This document shows positions 1-11,593 of a stretch of 64,000 nucleotides of DNA, in pieces (position 1 is the first letter of the stretch; every line of letters starts with the position of its first letter). Source of the DNA: a bacterium (GTDB lineage: Bacteria; Campylobacterota; Campylobacteria; Campylobacterales; Sulfurimonadaceae); assembly GCA_018825665.1 (NCBI GenBank), contig JAHJEG010000044.1, forward strand, positions 1 through 64,000, written 5' to 3'. A program made the position numbers and the translations under genes. The notes under the pieces are model-generated. The model did no database searches. It saw nothing but the letters and a program-made list of their open reading frames with translations, and was not told where the DNA came from.

Positions 1-371
1 CACTTATCGCCGTTCTGAACAGTTGGCTTTATAATCCATTGTTTGCATATATGAATAAGCGCGATGAAGACATCAAAAAAGACTTGCAAAAAGTAGGCTC
101 TAATGACGATGAAATTCAAGAGTTAATTTTAAAAGCAGAATCAATAGTTATGAACGCTAAACTGGAAGCTGCGGCCCTGAGAGAAAAAGTTATTGCGGAT
201 GCTAAAGAATTGGCAGATAGTAAGTTGGAAGCAAAGCGTGCTGAATTAGCTAGTGAATATTTAGAATTTGAGCAATCACTTGCTAAGTCTAAAGAGCAGT
301 TGACTGACGACTTAATGTCTCAAGTTCCATTGTTTAAAGAAGCTGTAAAAGCTAAATTTAGTCAAATATAA
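1..371 (+). CDS. atpF': F-type ATP synthase subunit b' (5'-truncated)
   Basis: Peripheral-stalk subunit of the F1Fo ATP synthase; with subunit b it holds the F1 head against the rotating c ring. The reading frame is open from base 3 to the stop at 369-371. The in-frame residues before the first possible start (TTG at 39) read LIAVLNSWLYNPLF, the usual end of the b/b' membrane helix, so the true start lies upstream of the window. The rest is a long charged Ala/Glu/Lys-rich helix typical of the stalk coiled coil. It is followed after 9 bases by atpF. Paired b and b' subunits are usual in Campylobacterota. Confidence 0.93.
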   Translation, partial: LIAVLNSWLYNPLFAYMNKRDEDIKKDLQKVGSNDDEIQELILKAESIVMNAKLEAAALREKVIADAKELADSKLEAKRAELASEYLEFEQSLAKSKEQLTDDLMSQVPLFKEAVKAKFSQI

Positions 372-380
372 GGATGTAAT

Positions 381-896
381 GTGAGTAGAATTTTAGTATT
401 TATGCTATTGATATCAACTTATGCATTTGCATCTGGTGGTGCAGAAAATGCAGGTACAGATATTGTTCAGAGAACAGTTAACTTTTTAATATTTGCTGGA
501 CTTATCTGGTATCTTATCGCTGAGCCTGTCAAGGGTTATTTTGCTTCAAGAAGTCAAGCAATTGCTGATGAGTTGCAAAAGGTTCAGGATAAGTTAAATG
601 AGTCAATTTCTCTTAAAAAAGAAGCTTTAGTTAAAATTTCTGATGCTGAGAAGTATGCAGAAGACTTAGCTGTAATTTCAAAGAAAGAGAATAAGATTAT
701 CAATGATAATATTATGGCTCAGTGCGAATCTGATTTAGAGACAATGGTTAAGCAAAGTGCTTCATTGACAGCTTTTGAGCAACGTAAAATGGTTCGTAAT
801 GTTGTTGAGAACGTACTTGATGAAGTATTACGTCAAAGCGCTGATAGTTTCGATAAAGAAGCTATGGCAAATGTTATCTTAAAGAAGGTGGCATAA
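381..896 (+). CDS. atpF: F-type ATP synthase subunit b
   Basis: Second peripheral-stalk subunit, 171 aa, with a GTG start preceded by AAGGATG. The N-terminus is a hydrophobic leader ending ASGG, which looks like a signal peptide. A membrane helix follows at about residues 33-50 (VNFLIFAGLIWYLIA), then a long charged helical region that would pair with b'. The extra exported-looking leader is longer than in E. coli b. The gene sits between b' and delta in a tightly packed operon. Confidence 0.93.
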   Translation: MSRILVFMLLISTYAFASGGAENAGTDIVQRTVNFLIFAGLIWYLIAEPVKGYFASRSQAIADELQKVQDKLNESISLKKEALVKISDAEKYAEDLAVISKKENKIINDNIMAQCESDLETMVKQSASLTAFEQRKMVRNVVENVLDEVLRQSADSFDKEAMANVILKKVA

Positions 897-897
897 T

Positions 898-1431
898 ATG
901 GAAGAATTAATTGCAAAAAGATATATCAAAGCTATTAAACATGGTACAGATATTGAGTCAATGAAAAAGATGACTGCTGTTTTTTCTGCTTTGGCTGAGT
1001 CGTTTAAAGATGCAGGTTTTGTTCAGGTAATCGGCAATCCAAGTGTAAGTAAAAGTCAAAAATCAGAAATCTTATTGGAAGCGACGAAAAGCGCCGACTC
1101 CAAAGAGATTGATAACTTGATTAAATTGTTAGTTGAAAATAACCGTATCAATATCATACCTGCAATTGCAGAAAGTATGAGAAAAGATGTGGCAGATACA
1201 ACTAAAACTTATTATGGAATTGTATACAGCGATAGTAATATTGATGTTAATGTATTGCAGGATCTAAGTGCCGGTTTAAGCAAGAAGTTTGATTCAAATA
1301 TATCATTAGAGTTTGTTAAAAATGATTTTGATGGAATTAAAGTTGATGTAGAAGATCTTGGGATAGAAATCAATTTTTCTAAAACAAGAATAAATAGTCA
1401 AATTATAAAACATATAGTAAAAGCAATTTAA
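898..1431 (+). CDS. atpH: F-type ATP synthase subunit delta
   Basis: Delta subunit (OSCP equivalent), 177 aa, connecting the peripheral stalk to the top of the alpha3beta3 head. The N-terminal helical domain begins [13 protein letters not shown], matching the family's conserved A-x-x-Y-A/I-x-A-L start. The C-terminal part contains the typical [13 protein letters not shown] region. It starts one base after the atpF stop, so translation is probably coupled. Confidence 0.94.
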   Translation: MEELIAKRYIKAIKHGTDIESMKKMTAVFSALAESFKDAGFVQVIGNPSVSKSQKSEILLEATKSADSKEIDNLIKLLVENNRINIIPAIAESMRKDVADTTKTYYGIVYSDSNIDVNVLQDLSAGLSKKFDSNISLEFVKNDFDGIKVDVEDLGIEINFSKTRINSQIIKHIVKAI

Positions 1432-1453
1432 CTTCATTGAGAGGAGAACAATA

Positions 1454-2971
1454 GTGGTAGCAAAAATTCAAGCTGATGAAATCAGCTCAATAATTAAAGA
1501 GCGTATCGACAACTTTGAACTAAGTGTTGATATTAACGAAACAGGTAAAATTGTTTCTTACGCAGACGGTGTTGCACAGGTTTACGGACTTAGCAATGTT
1601 ATGGCTGGTGAAATGGTAGAGTTCGAAGATGGAACTAGAGGTTTAGTTATGAACCTTGAAGAAAGCAGCGTAGGTGTTGTTATTCTTGGCGGCGGTAATG
1701 CACTTCGTGAGGGTATGTCAGTTAAACGTTTAGGAAAACTGCTTCGTGTACCGGTTGGTGATGCACTACTGGGTCGTGTTGTAAATGCACTTGGTGAGCC
1801 GATTGACGGTAAAGGTCCTATTGAAACATCAGAAACTCGTTTCGTTGAAGAAAAAGCACCTGGAATTATGAATAGAAAATCTGTTCATGAGCCATTGGCT
1901 ACCGGTATTAAAGCTATTGATGCACTCGTTCCAATCGGACGTGGTCAACGTGAGCTTATTATCGGTGACAGACAAACAGGTAAGACTACTGTTGCACTGG
2001 ATGCAATTATCAATCAGAAAGGTAACGGTGTTGTTTGTGTATATGTTGCTGTTGGTCAAAAAGAGTCAACTGTTGCTCAGATTATTCGTCGTTTGGAAGA
2101 GCATGGCGCATTAGAATATACTATTATTGTTTCTGCTACTGCAGCTGAAGCTGCGGCACTTCAATTCTTGGCTCCATATACTGGTGTTACTATGGGTGAA
2201 TATTTCCGTGATAACGCAAGACATGGACTAATCGTATATGATGATTTATCTAAACATGCAGTAGCATACCGTGAAATGTCACTAATTCTTCGTCGTCCTC
2301 CGGGCCGTGAAGCTTACCCTGGTGATGTTTTTTATATCCACTCTCGTTTACTTGAGAGAGCTGCTAAGATGAGTGATGAAGAGGGTGCAGGTTCACTTAC
2401 TGCTCTTCCAATTATTGAAACTCAAGCAGGTGACGTTGCGGCTTATATCCCAACTAACGTTATTTCAATCACAGATGGTCAAATCTTCCTAGAAACAGAC
2501 CTGTTCAACTCAGGTATTCGTCCGGCAATCAATGTTGGTCTTTCTGTATCTCGTGTTGGTGGTGCTGCTCAGATCAAAGCTACTAAACAAGTTGCAGGTA
2601 CTTTAAGACTTGATCTTGCTCAGTACCGTGAACTTCAGGCATTTGCTCAATTTGCATCTGATTTGGATGAAGTTTCCCGTAACCAGCTTGAGCGTGGACA
2701 GAGAATGGTAGAAGTTCTTAAACAACCACCATTTTCACCTCTTTCGGCTGAGAAGCAAGTTATGATTATTTTTGCCGGTAATGAAGGTTTCTTGGATGAT
2801 ATGAATCCATCAAACGTAGTTCGTTTTGAAGCAGAGTTATATCCATTTGTTGAAGCATCATATCCTCAAATTTTTGAGAATATCAGAAGTACTTCAAAAG
2901 TTGATGATGACACTTTGGTATTAATGAAAAAAGCACTTGAAGAGTTTAAATCTACTTTCATAGCAGCGTAA
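1454..2971 (+). CDS. atpA: F-type ATP synthase subunit alpha
   Basis: Regulatory nucleotide-binding subunit of F1, 505 aa, normal length for the family. The Walker A motif GDRQTGKT lies at residues 171-178, and the [10 protein letters not shown] segment supplies the arginine finger that acts on beta. The start is GTG at 1454, ten bases after a clear GAGGAGAA ribosome site. It follows atpH and precedes atpG in the standard order. Confidence 0.98.
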   Translation: MVAKIQADEISSIIKERIDNFELSVDINETGKIVSYADGVAQVYGLSNVMAGEMVEFEDGTRGLVMNLEESSVGVVILGGGNALREGMSVKRLGKLLRVPVGDALLGRVVNALGEPIDGKGPIETSETRFVEEKAPGIMNRKSVHEPLATGIKAIDALVPIGRGQRELIIGDRQTGKTTVALDAIINQKGNGVVCVYVAVGQKESTVAQIIRRLEEHGALEYTIIVSATAAEAAALQFLAPYTGVTMGEYFRDNARHGLIVYDDLSKHAVAYREMSLILRRPPGREAYPGDVFYIHSRLLERAAKMSDEEGAGSLTALPIIETQAGDVAAYIPTNVISITDGQIFLETDLFNSGIRPAINVGLSVSRVGGAAQIKATKQVAGTLRLDLAQYRELQAFAQFASDLDEVSRNQLERGQRMVEVLKQPPFSPLSAEKQVMIIFAGNEGFLDDMNPSNVVRFEAELYPFVEASYPQIFENIRSTSKVDDDTLVLMKKALEEFKSTFIAA

Positions 2972-2981
2972 GGAAGACTTT

Positions 2982-5287
<2,306 letters not shown>

Positions 5288-5310
5288 TTCATAAAAACTA
5301 AAGGACTGAA

Positions 5311-5703
5311 ATGGATAAGTTAAAACTTGAAATCCTAACTCCTAACGGCGAGATCTTTAATGGTGACGCTGTTAGTGTAACTCTTCCCGGTGAAGAGGGA
5401 GAGTTCGGTGTATTAGCACATCACGCTTCTTTGTCTACATTACTTGAAGCCGGTGTTATTGACATCGAAAAAGAAGATAAGTCAGTCGAATCAATTCTAA
5501 TTAATTGGGGTGTTGCCCACGTTAATGAAGAAAAAGTTATCGTTTTAGTTGAAGGTGCTGTTGCTATCCGTGGTGATAGTGAAAGTGCCGTAGCAAAAGC
5601 TCTTGAAGATGCTAAGAAACTTATTAATGATATTGCTGACTCAGGTCCGGCAATAGCATCGGTTTCTGCAAGAATTGAATCAGCAGCTAGAAAACTTATA
5701 TAA
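5311..5703 (+). CDS. atpC: F-type ATP synthase subunit epsilon
   Basis: Epsilon subunit, 130 aa, which couples the gamma shaft to the c ring and can inhibit ATP hydrolysis. The N-terminal beta-sandwich (KLEILTPNGEIF, then LPGEEGEFGVLAHHA) is diagnostic. The C-terminal helices are alanine/lysine rich and normal in length. It is the last ATP synthase gene here. The Tol genes begin three bases later, so the two systems may share a transcript. Confidence 0.95.
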   Translation: MDKLKLEILTPNGEIFNGDAVSVTLPGEEGEFGVLAHHASLSTLLEAGVIDIEKEDKSVESILINWGVAHVNEEKVIVLVEGAVAIRGDSESAVAKALEDAKKLINDIADSGPAIASVSARIESAARKLI

Positions 5704-5706
5704 ATA

Positions 5707-6273
5707 ATGACTAACGATTTAATAGATTTTTATTTAAAAAGTCATCCGGTTACTTTAGGTGTATTGGCACTGTTGTCACTATACTTCATAATACTTAACT
5801 GGGTGTTCTTTTACCGCTATTTTTCTCTTAATGGTTGGCTCTCAAAAGAGAGTAGTTCACTAGAAGCATTGCTTTTAGGGGCTTCAACTGTAAGCGAATT
5901 TTCTTTTTTAAACCATTTTCTTAAAACAAGTTCAAAAATAACTAAAGAGATCTTGGATTTAGGCATGCTTGCTGCAACCAAAGAGGCTACAAAAGGCTTG
6001 TCAATACTCTCTATATTTGCTTCTACTACACCTTTTATAGGCTTATTTGGAACAGTTGTTTCCATATTGGACACTTTTACGCATATTGGACAGAGCAGTG
6101 GCAGTATGTCTATAATATCGAGTGGTGTTTCAGATGCACTTGTTGCTACAGCTTCTGGTATATTTGTTGCGATTTTTGCATATACATACCATCAAATACT
6201 TAAGCGAAAATCATTTGAACTTATTGGTTTTATTCAAATGCAAAGTGAAGCAATCTTAGCTCGAAGAGTTTAA
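5707..6273 (+). CDS. tolQ: TolQ/ExbB-family proton channel protein
   Basis: Inner-membrane motor protein of the MotA/TolQ/ExbB family, 188 aa. It shows three membrane segments, about residues 15-35, 98-122 and 138-162. The central pair carries the family signature around TPFIGLFGTVVSIL. Its position ahead of TolR-, TolA-, TolB- and Pal-like genes shows it drives the Tol-Pal envelope system rather than TonB import, though the sequence alone does not separate TolQ from ExbB. It starts three bases after atpC. Confidence 0.85.
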   Translation: MTNDLIDFYLKSHPVTLGVLALLSLYFIILNWVFFYRYFSLNGWLSKESSSLEALLLGASTVSEFSFLNHFLKTSSKITKEILDLGMLAATKEATKGLSILSIFASTTPFIGLFGTVVSILDTFTHIGQSSGSMSIISSGVSDALVATASGIFVAIFAYTYHQILKRKSFELIGFIQMQSEAILARRV

Positions 6274-6275
6274 TT

Positions 6276-6668
6276 TTGATTTACGACTGGGAAGATAAAC
6301 CGGAGTTGAATATTACTCCATTAGTAGACGTTATGTTGGTTCTTTTGGCCATATTGATGGTTATAGCACCAAATATAATATACGAAGAAAAAATTAAACT
6401 CCCCCAAGGCTCTATTAGCCAACAGATATCAAAGATACCACCAGTACACATAACTATTGACAAGGATTTGAAACTCAAGGTGAATAAAGATTATTTTGAC
6501 TTGAACTCTTTTGAAGATAATTTTTATAAATATTCAAGAAAGTTGGATTTAAAAGCTACTGTACTTATCAGTGCAGATAAAAGTTTAGATTACGGAATTG
6601 TAATGTCTATTCTGGCTGCTGTCAAACAATCCGGCTTTTCAGAGGTTTCTCTAGCTACAAATGGTTAA
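6276..6668 (+). CDS. tolR: TolR/ExbD-family protein
   Basis: Small inner-membrane partner of TolQ, 130 aa: a short cytoplasmic N-terminus, one membrane helix, and a periplasmic domain. The helix contains the conserved proton-pathway aspartate (D18, in LNITPLVDVMLVLLAIL). The start is TTG at 6276, two bases after the tolQ stop; no better start precedes the membrane helix. The 3' end overlaps the next gene by 8 bases. Confidence 0.87.
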   Translation: MIYDWEDKPELNITPLVDVMLVLLAILMVIAPNIIYEEKIKLPQGSISQQISKIPPVHITIDKDLKLKVNKDYFDLNSFEDNFYKYSRKLDLKATVLISADKSLDYGIVMSILAAVKQSGFSEVSLATNG

Positions 6669-7383
6669 AAATAATACTCTCTTTTTTATAAGTGGTTTTA
6701 TTTCTATACTGCTTTTTACATTTTTTTTATTTCTTTTTATGTACATGATGTTCTCCTCCAATACGATAGATATGTATGCTTTTAAAAAAGATGAGTATAT
6801 ATCTATCTCTTTGGAAGTACCTGAAATAGTTCAAAAAACGACTAAAAAAAGTGTAGAGGCTCCTTTGACAAAAGAAATATCTGTTTCTGAGACGAAAGAA
6901 GTCGACATTGAAGATTTGTTTAGTGATGTGTGGACCAAAGATATAAAAAAAAGTAAAATAACGAAACCAAAACAAGATAATAAAAGAATACAAGAGATTC
7001 AAAAAAGAATAAAAACAACAAAAAAGAATGAAGTAAATACTCTCTCAGAAAAGATCAATAATCTGGACAGTATAAAGAGTGATGAAGAGAATAAACAGGA
7101 ATCCACATCTAGCGAAGTTAATGAATATTTAGCTAAAATTCATGCTTTAGTATATCAGAACTTCAGTGTGCCCCAGAATTCACAGGGACATACAGTCAAA
7201 GCAGTAATAAAACTGAGCCCGATAGGAAAGGTTATGGATTTTAGAATTCTTAACTATTCTGCAAATGTTGCGCTCAATACGGAAGCTGATAAAATAAAGG
7301 CTAGATTAGCAAGTGTAGTCTTTCCGAGAAATCCACAAAATAAATCTGGTAATTATATAATCCTATTAACATCCAAGGAGTGA
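6661..7383 (+). CDS. tolA: TolA/TonB-like periplasm-spanning protein
   Basis: 240 aa. One N-terminal membrane anchor (about residues 8-30) is followed by a highly charged Lys/Glu linker and a C-terminal TonB/TolA-type domain (about residues 150-240, containing VKAVIKLSPIGKVMDFRIL). This architecture transmits proton-motive energy from TolQR to the outer membrane. TolA function is inferred from the neighbouring tolB and pal. It overlaps tolR by 8 bases. Confidence 0.75.
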   Translation: MVKNNTLFFISGFISILLFTFFLFLFMYMMFSSNTIDMYAFKKDEYISISLEVPEIVQKTTKKSVEAPLTKEISVSETKEVDIEDLFSDVWTKDIKKSKITKPKQDNKRIQEIQKRIKTTKKNEVNTLSEKINNLDSIKSDEENKQESTSSEVNEYLAKIHALVYQNFSVPQNSQGHTVKAVIKLSPIGKVMDFRILNYSANVALNTEADKIKARLASVVFPRNPQNKSGNYIILLTSKE

Positions 7384-7385
7384 TT

Positions 7386-8636
7386 TTGAAAATATTGTTT
7401 GCATTGATGCTGGTTATCTCTATGTCGTTTGCAAGTGATGCAACTATTGAAGTTATAAAAAAAGTTGAGTCCTTGCCCACAATAGCTGTAGAAGATTCAT
7501 CTATCAGTTATGATGACACTTTTAAGATGAAATTTTTTAAATCACTCATTGCTGATTTAAACGTTTTATCCTTGTTTAATGTTGACAGACATTATCTTCA
7601 GACACATTTTAATGATACAGACGTGTTGGTTGAAAACAAAGATATGAATTATGTTTTGAGATATAAGATGTATGAAGATGACAACGGTGCATTGAATGTC
7701 GAATTAAAACTTATCAAAGATAATGCAGATGTTTTGGTCAAAAGCTATAGAATTGCAAAACAAGATGTTTATATGTTTGTTTCTCATGCAATAGCGTATG
7801 ATATTAACGAATTTATGGGTGCTCCTTCAATTGAATGGATAAAGAGAAAAGTGATTTTTTCGAGAATTGTTGAATCTAAAAAGAGTGAACTCATTATTGC
7901 AGACTACACGCTGTCATACCAGCATGTTGCAGTGAGCGGAGGATTTAACGTATTTCCAAAGTGGGCAAACAAACAACAAGACGCATTTTATTATACATCT
8001 CTTGATGATGAAAAGCCGACTTTGAAATATGTTGCATTAAATGAGGGAACGAGCAAGAGCATAATCGCCTCAGACGGTATGATGATCTGCTCCGATGTTA
8101 GTGATGATTCAAAGAGTTTGCTTTTAACAATGTCTCCTAATGGACAGCCGGATATCTATTTATTTGATATAGACAGTAAAAAATACAAAAAAATCACTTC
8201 ATACGGAGGCATTGATGTAAATGCCCAATTTATGAATAAGGATACGATTGTATTTATTTCAGACAGACTAGGCTATCCAAATGTTTTTTCTAAAAAAATA
8301 GGCAGTAGTACGGTAGACCAGATGGTGTATTACGGCCAAAGCAATGCCGCATGCAGCGCACATGGAGAGTATATTGTATATAAGGCCAGAGAAAGCTCAA
8401 ACGCCTTTTCAAATAATACTTTTAACCTGCATCTGATTTCAACCAAAACTGATTTTATCAGAAGACTGACAGCTACTGGAGTAAATGAATTTCCACGATT
8501 TTCAAAAGACGGTGATGCCATACTGTTTATTAAAAATTACAAATCCCAAAGCTCATTGGGGATTATAAGGTTGAACCACAATAAAAATTACCTCTTTCCA
8601 CTTAAACATGGGAAAATTCAGGCACTGGATTGGTAG
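7386..8636 (+). CDS. tolB: Tol-Pal system beta-propeller protein TolB
   Basis: Periplasmic beta-propeller that binds Pal and is controlled by TolA, 416 aa. It has a signal peptide (KILFALMLVISMSFA), an N-terminal alpha/beta domain and C-terminal WD-like repeats such as PDIYLFDIDSKK and PRFSKDGDAILFIKN. A GTG at 7380 would overlap the AAGGAG ribosome site (7375-7380), so TTG at 7386, five bases after it, is the likely start. Both overlap or abut the tolA stop. Confidence 0.9.
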   Translation: MKILFALMLVISMSFASDATIEVIKKVESLPTIAVEDSSISYDDTFKMKFFKSLIADLNVLSLFNVDRHYLQTHFNDTDVLVENKDMNYVLRYKMYEDDNGALNVELKLIKDNADVLVKSYRIAKQDVYMFVSHAIAYDINEFMGAPSIEWIKRKVIFSRIVESKKSELIIADYTLSYQHVAVSGGFNVFPKWANKQQDAFYYTSLDDEKPTLKYVALNEGTSKSIIASDGMMICSDVSDDSKSLLLTMSPNGQPDIYLFDIDSKKYKKITSYGGIDVNAQFMNKDTIVFISDRLGYPNVFSKKIGSSTVDQMVYYGQSNAACSAHGEYIVYKARESSNAFSNNTFNLHLISTKTDFIRRLTATGVNEFPRFSKDGDAILFIKNYKSQSSLGIIRLNHNKNYLFPLKHGKIQALDW

Positions 8637-8637
8637 A

Positions 8638-8665
8638 AAAAACAATTATTTAAATAATTGTTTTT
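8638..8665. terminator. 28-bp perfect AT-rich palindrome between tolB and pal
   Basis: Reads AAAAACAATTATTT followed by its exact reverse complement, with no loop bases. It sits just after the tolB stop and is followed by more T residues. It could be a weak bidirectional terminator or a processing hairpin that sets pal expression apart from tolB. Confidence 0.5.
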
Positions 8666-8692
8666 ATTTGCATGATATTAGTATTTTTTAGA

Positions 8693-8698
8693 TACAAT
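8693..8698 (+). promoter_or_regulatory. Putative sigma-70 -10 element for pal
   Basis: TACAAT in the context TTAGATACAATTCC, 31 bases ahead of the pal ATG. Campylobacterota vegetative promoters rely mainly on a -10 hexamer within AT-rich DNA, and this one fits. It follows the palindrome, so pal and the next gene may have their own transcript. Confidence 0.45.
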
Positions 8699-8729
8699 TC
8701 CATAATTTTAATACTAAAAGGTTGTCGAT

Positions 8730-9293
8730 ATGAATAAAATAGTGATTTCTAGTGTTGTAACAGCACTACTAGTTTTAAGTGGATGTAGTTCTAAGGAGCC
8801 TGTAGTTGATGCACCGGTTGAAGAAGCAGTGAAAGCTCCTGTTCAAGAGGTAGCGGCTGTAAAAACTGAAACAGTGTCTGATGCAAATACGGAAGTTTTA
8901 GGTGAGAACGGCATGATTGATTCTGACAGCAATGAAATGAATATGGCAAACCTTGAAAAAGATATGCAGACTGTATATTTTGACTTTGATAAATTTGACA
9001 TCCGTTCAGACATGCAAGAAAAAGTGTCTAATGATGCCAAGTTGGCAAAAGGTGCTGCGAGTGCTTTTACTATTAAACTTCAAGGTAACTGTGATGAGTG
9101 GGGAAGTGATGAATATAACTTCGCGCTTGGACTAAAAAGAGCTAATGCAGTTAAAAAAGCTTTGGTTGCAGAAGGTGTTGATGCTAGCCGTGTTACAATG
9201 GTAAGTTACGGTGAAAGCAATCCTGTATGTACTGACAAAACAAAAGAATGTTGGTCTCAAAATCGTCGTGTAGACTTCAAACTTCTTCCATAA
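8730..9293 (+). CDS. pal: Peptidoglycan-associated lipoprotein Pal
   Basis: Outer-membrane lipoprotein anchoring the envelope to peptidoglycan, 187 aa. The lipobox LVLSGC puts the lipidated cysteine at residue 19. An Ala/Val/Pro-rich linker follows, then an OmpA-type peptidoglycan-binding domain (YFDFDKFDIR, NFALGLKRANAVKKALV, SYGESNP). It directly follows tolB and precedes cpoB by 3 bases. Confidence 0.95.
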   Translation: MNKIVISSVVTALLVLSGCSSKEPVVDAPVEEAVKAPVQEVAAVKTETVSDANTEVLGENGMIDSDSNEMNMANLEKDMQTVYFDFDKFDIRSDMQEKVSNDAKLAKGAASAFTIKLQGNCDEWGSDEYNFALGLKRANAVKKALVAEGVDASRVTMVSYGESNPVCTDKTKECWSQNRRVDFKLLP

Positions 9294-9296
9294 TCT

Positions 9297-10220
9297 ATGA
9301 ATCGCAGTAAACTAGTTACTCTTTTGGTAGCTCTTCTGCCTTTTAGCCTCATCGGTTCCGAACCTTCTGCGTTTGGAGCCGGCAATTTAAATAATCCCAA
9401 ACCTTACGGCTTGACTTCATCAGAAGAGGTTCTTCTGGAAAACAAAAAAAATCTTCAAAAAGTTGTTGTTAAAAGCAATAATCAGGCAAATGAAGTTGAT
9501 TCTCTCAGAGAAAGGATTGATGGGCTGCAAAGTATCATTGAAGGTTTAAGTAAAAAATCACATGAAAATAGAGTCAACCTTCAAAATCTGGATAATAAAA
9601 ATAAAGAAGAGCTGAAAAGTTCTAATGAGTATGAAAAAAGATTAAGCGAAGTAAGCAGTAATAACTCTCAAAGTATTGAGAAGATTAAAATTGTTATATC
9701 TGAATTGTCATTATTAATCGATACCATAAATGTATCCTATGTCACAAAAGATGAGTTTAACGGGCTGGTAAATGATGTAAACAGTTTTAAAGAATTGGTT
9801 GCCAAGGAACTTAAAAATAGTTCTTCGGCGTCCAATTCATCAAAATTTGATGGTATTTCGAGTGCAGAAATTGCAAAAAAAGCCAAGGCTTTTTATAATA
9901 AAAAATATTACAATGACGCAATAGAGCATTACAGCTATTTGATTGAGAAAAACTATAAGCCTGCACGAGCGCATTATATGATTGGTGAAATGAAATATTA
10001 TCGTAAAAACTATGCTGAGGCTATAGCGTATTTTAAAAAGAGTGCTTCTTTATATTCAAAAGCATCTTATATGCCTACTTTAATGCTTCATACCGCTGTT
10101 TCTATGGAAAAATCAGGGGATAAAAATAATGCTGAAATATTTTACAATGGTCTAATCTCGAAGTATCCCGAGAGTCAGCAGGCAAGTGAAGCAAAGAAAT
10201 ATATAGGCTTAATGAAGTAA
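9297..10220 (+). CDS. cpoB: Tol-Pal accessory protein CpoB/YbgF
   Basis: Periplasmic protein, 307 aa, that in other bacteria links Tol-Pal to peptidoglycan synthesis at division. It has a signal peptide, then a coiled-coil region of about residues 45-160 (longer than in E. coli), and a C-terminal TPR domain of about residues 195-307 (AKAFYNKKYYNDAIEHY and ARAHYMIGEMKYYRKNYAEA). The ATG is 3 bases after the pal stop. Confidence 0.85.
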   Translation: MNRSKLVTLLVALLPFSLIGSEPSAFGAGNLNNPKPYGLTSSEEVLLENKKNLQKVVVKSNNQANEVDSLRERIDGLQSIIEGLSKKSHENRVNLQNLDNKNKEELKSSNEYEKRLSEVSSNNSQSIEKIKIVISELSLLIDTINVSYVTKDEFNGLVNDVNSFKELVAKELKNSSSASNSSKFDGISSAEIAKKAKAFYNKKYYNDAIEHYSYLIEKNYKPARAHYMIGEMKYYRKNYAEAIAYFKKSASLYSKASYMPTLMLHTAVSMEKSGDKNNAEIFYNGLISKYPESQQASEAKKYIGLMK

Positions 10221-10259
10221 TGAGTTGTTTTATTTCAGTAAACATATAGCTTATTATGA

Positions 10260-10265
10260 TAAAAT
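10260..10265 (+). promoter_or_regulatory. Putative -10 element for slyD
   Basis: TAAAAT in TATTATGATAAAATCC, about 58 bases before the slyD start and after the cpoB stop. The surrounding leader is AT-rich with no visible hairpin. Confidence 0.4.
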
Positions 10266-10323
10266 CCAAAGCAAAATTCTAGGAATTAAATTTTTAGAAC
10301 AAAATAAATGAAGGTTGATAAAC

Positions 10324-10845
10324 ATGGCAATAGAAACAAATCAAATTGTATCAATAGAGTATGAAGTACGTGACGGTGACAAAGTTGTAGACAGTAATGT
10401 TGGCGGTGCGCCGTTGGTATTTATGTTTGGTAAAGGTCAGATTATCTCTGGTTTAGAAAATGGTATTGTCAACATGGCAATCGGTGAAAAAGGTGATGTT
10501 CTTGTAAAAGCTGAAGATGCTTATGGAACGTACAATGATGAAGCCAAACAAGAAGTACCAAAAGACCAGTTCGCGGGAATCGATCTAGAAGTAGGGATGA
10601 CTTTGTACGGTCAGGGCGAAGATGGCGGAACTGTTCAGGTTACTGTTAAAGAGATTGGTGAAGAGAATGTATTTATAGATTTCAATCATCCATTGGCAGG
10701 TAAAGATTTAATGTTTACTGTTACAGTTAATAATGTAAGAGACGCATCTGCTGAAGAAGCAATGACTGGAATTCCTGCTGAGAATAAACAAGCAGATGAT
10801 GGATGTTGTGGTACAGGTGGCGGCAGCGGCTGTGGATGTCACTAA
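10324..10845 (+). CDS. slyD: SlyD-type FKBP peptidyl-prolyl isomerase
   Basis: FKBP-family prolyl isomerase and chaperone, 173 aa. The FKBP core (EYEVRDGDKVVDSN, FMFGKGQIISGLENGI) is interrupted by an insert-in-flap domain, as in SlyD. The C-terminus is a short metal-binding tail rich in Cys, Gly and a final His (DDGCCGTGGGSGCGCH), consistent with nickel or zinc handling. A TTG at 10315 is in frame, but ATG 10324 has AAGG at proper spacing and matches the family start. Its end overlaps the next gene. Confidence 0.92.
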   Translation: MAIETNQIVSIEYEVRDGDKVVDSNVGGAPLVFMFGKGQIISGLENGIVNMAIGEKGDVLVKAEDAYGTYNDEAKQEVPKDQFAGIDLEVGMTLYGQGEDGGTVQVTVKEIGEENVFIDFNHPLAGKDLMFTVTVNNVRDASAEEAMTGIPAENKQADDGCCGTGGGSGCGCH

Positions 10846-11584
10846 TTTTATAACTGCTTCATATGCTTCTAAAGAAGCATTTAAAACAGCGACTCTTTTA
10901 AAAACACTGACAGTCAATTCCCTTATTACAGGGGAAGTTGGCGTAGGTAAAAAGAGTTTAGCGCGTTATATACTTCCTGATGCTCCAGTCTTGGATGCAT
11001 CTAAATTTGATGAAATACTAACTACTCTTGATAGTTTCAGAGAAGTGATCATAACAAATCTGCAGGACTCTCCAAATATAAAAAGAGTCATTGATATCCT
11101 AAATGCAAACAATATTCGTATAGTAGCAACTGCAAACAGTTCGTTTACCCATGACAATATTGATGATTTGTTCAGTGTTAAATTCAATATTCCGCCGCTT
11201 TCTCAAAGGCTGGAAGATGTTGAACTGTTAATTAAAAAATTTATTCAAGAAGCCTCCTTGCTCTTTGGTGCTTCAGAAGAATTTCATATCAAAAACTTTA
11301 AACCTGATTTGAGTCACAATTCAAATTCATTAAGACGACAAGTTATGATAAATTTTTTACTTCAAGATATAAAAGATACAGAACTCATGGACATTACGCA
11401 AAACTATCTGCTTAACAGGCTCGGTTCCAACAGTGATTACAGAAATTTTTTATATTTATATGAGGTTCCGCTTATAAGGGCAGGACTTACAAAATTTAAA
11501 TCACAGCTTCAGCTCTCTGACAAATTAGGTTTAAACAGAAATACATTACGAAAAAAAATATCAGATAATAAACAATTTTTATAG
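10832..11584 (+). CDS. Degenerate AAA+/Fis-type regulator
   Basis: About 250 aa from the GTG at 10832, which overlaps the end of slyD by 14 bases; an ATG at 10796 would start inside the metal-tail codons and is less likely. The N-terminal half resembles a sigma-54 activator ATPase with a Walker A-like GEVGVGKKS. The C-terminus (LSDKLGLNRNTLRKKI) is a Fis-type helix-turn-helix. It has no receiver domain and no GAFTGA loop, so it probably does not activate sigma-54 in the usual way. Its target is unknown. Confidence 0.6.
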   Translation: MDVTNFITASYASKEAFKTATLLKTLTVNSLITGEVGVGKKSLARYILPDAPVLDASKFDEILTTLDSFREVIITNLQDSPNIKRVIDILNANNIRIVATANSSFTHDNIDDLFSVKFNIPPLSQRLEDVELLIKKFIQEASLLFGASEEFHIKNFKPDLSHNSNSLRRQVMINFLLQDIKDTELMDITQNYLLNRLGSNSDYRNFLYLYEVPLIRAGLTKFKSQLQLSDKLGLNRNTLRKKISDNKQFL

Positions 11585-11593
11585 GGGAAATTT

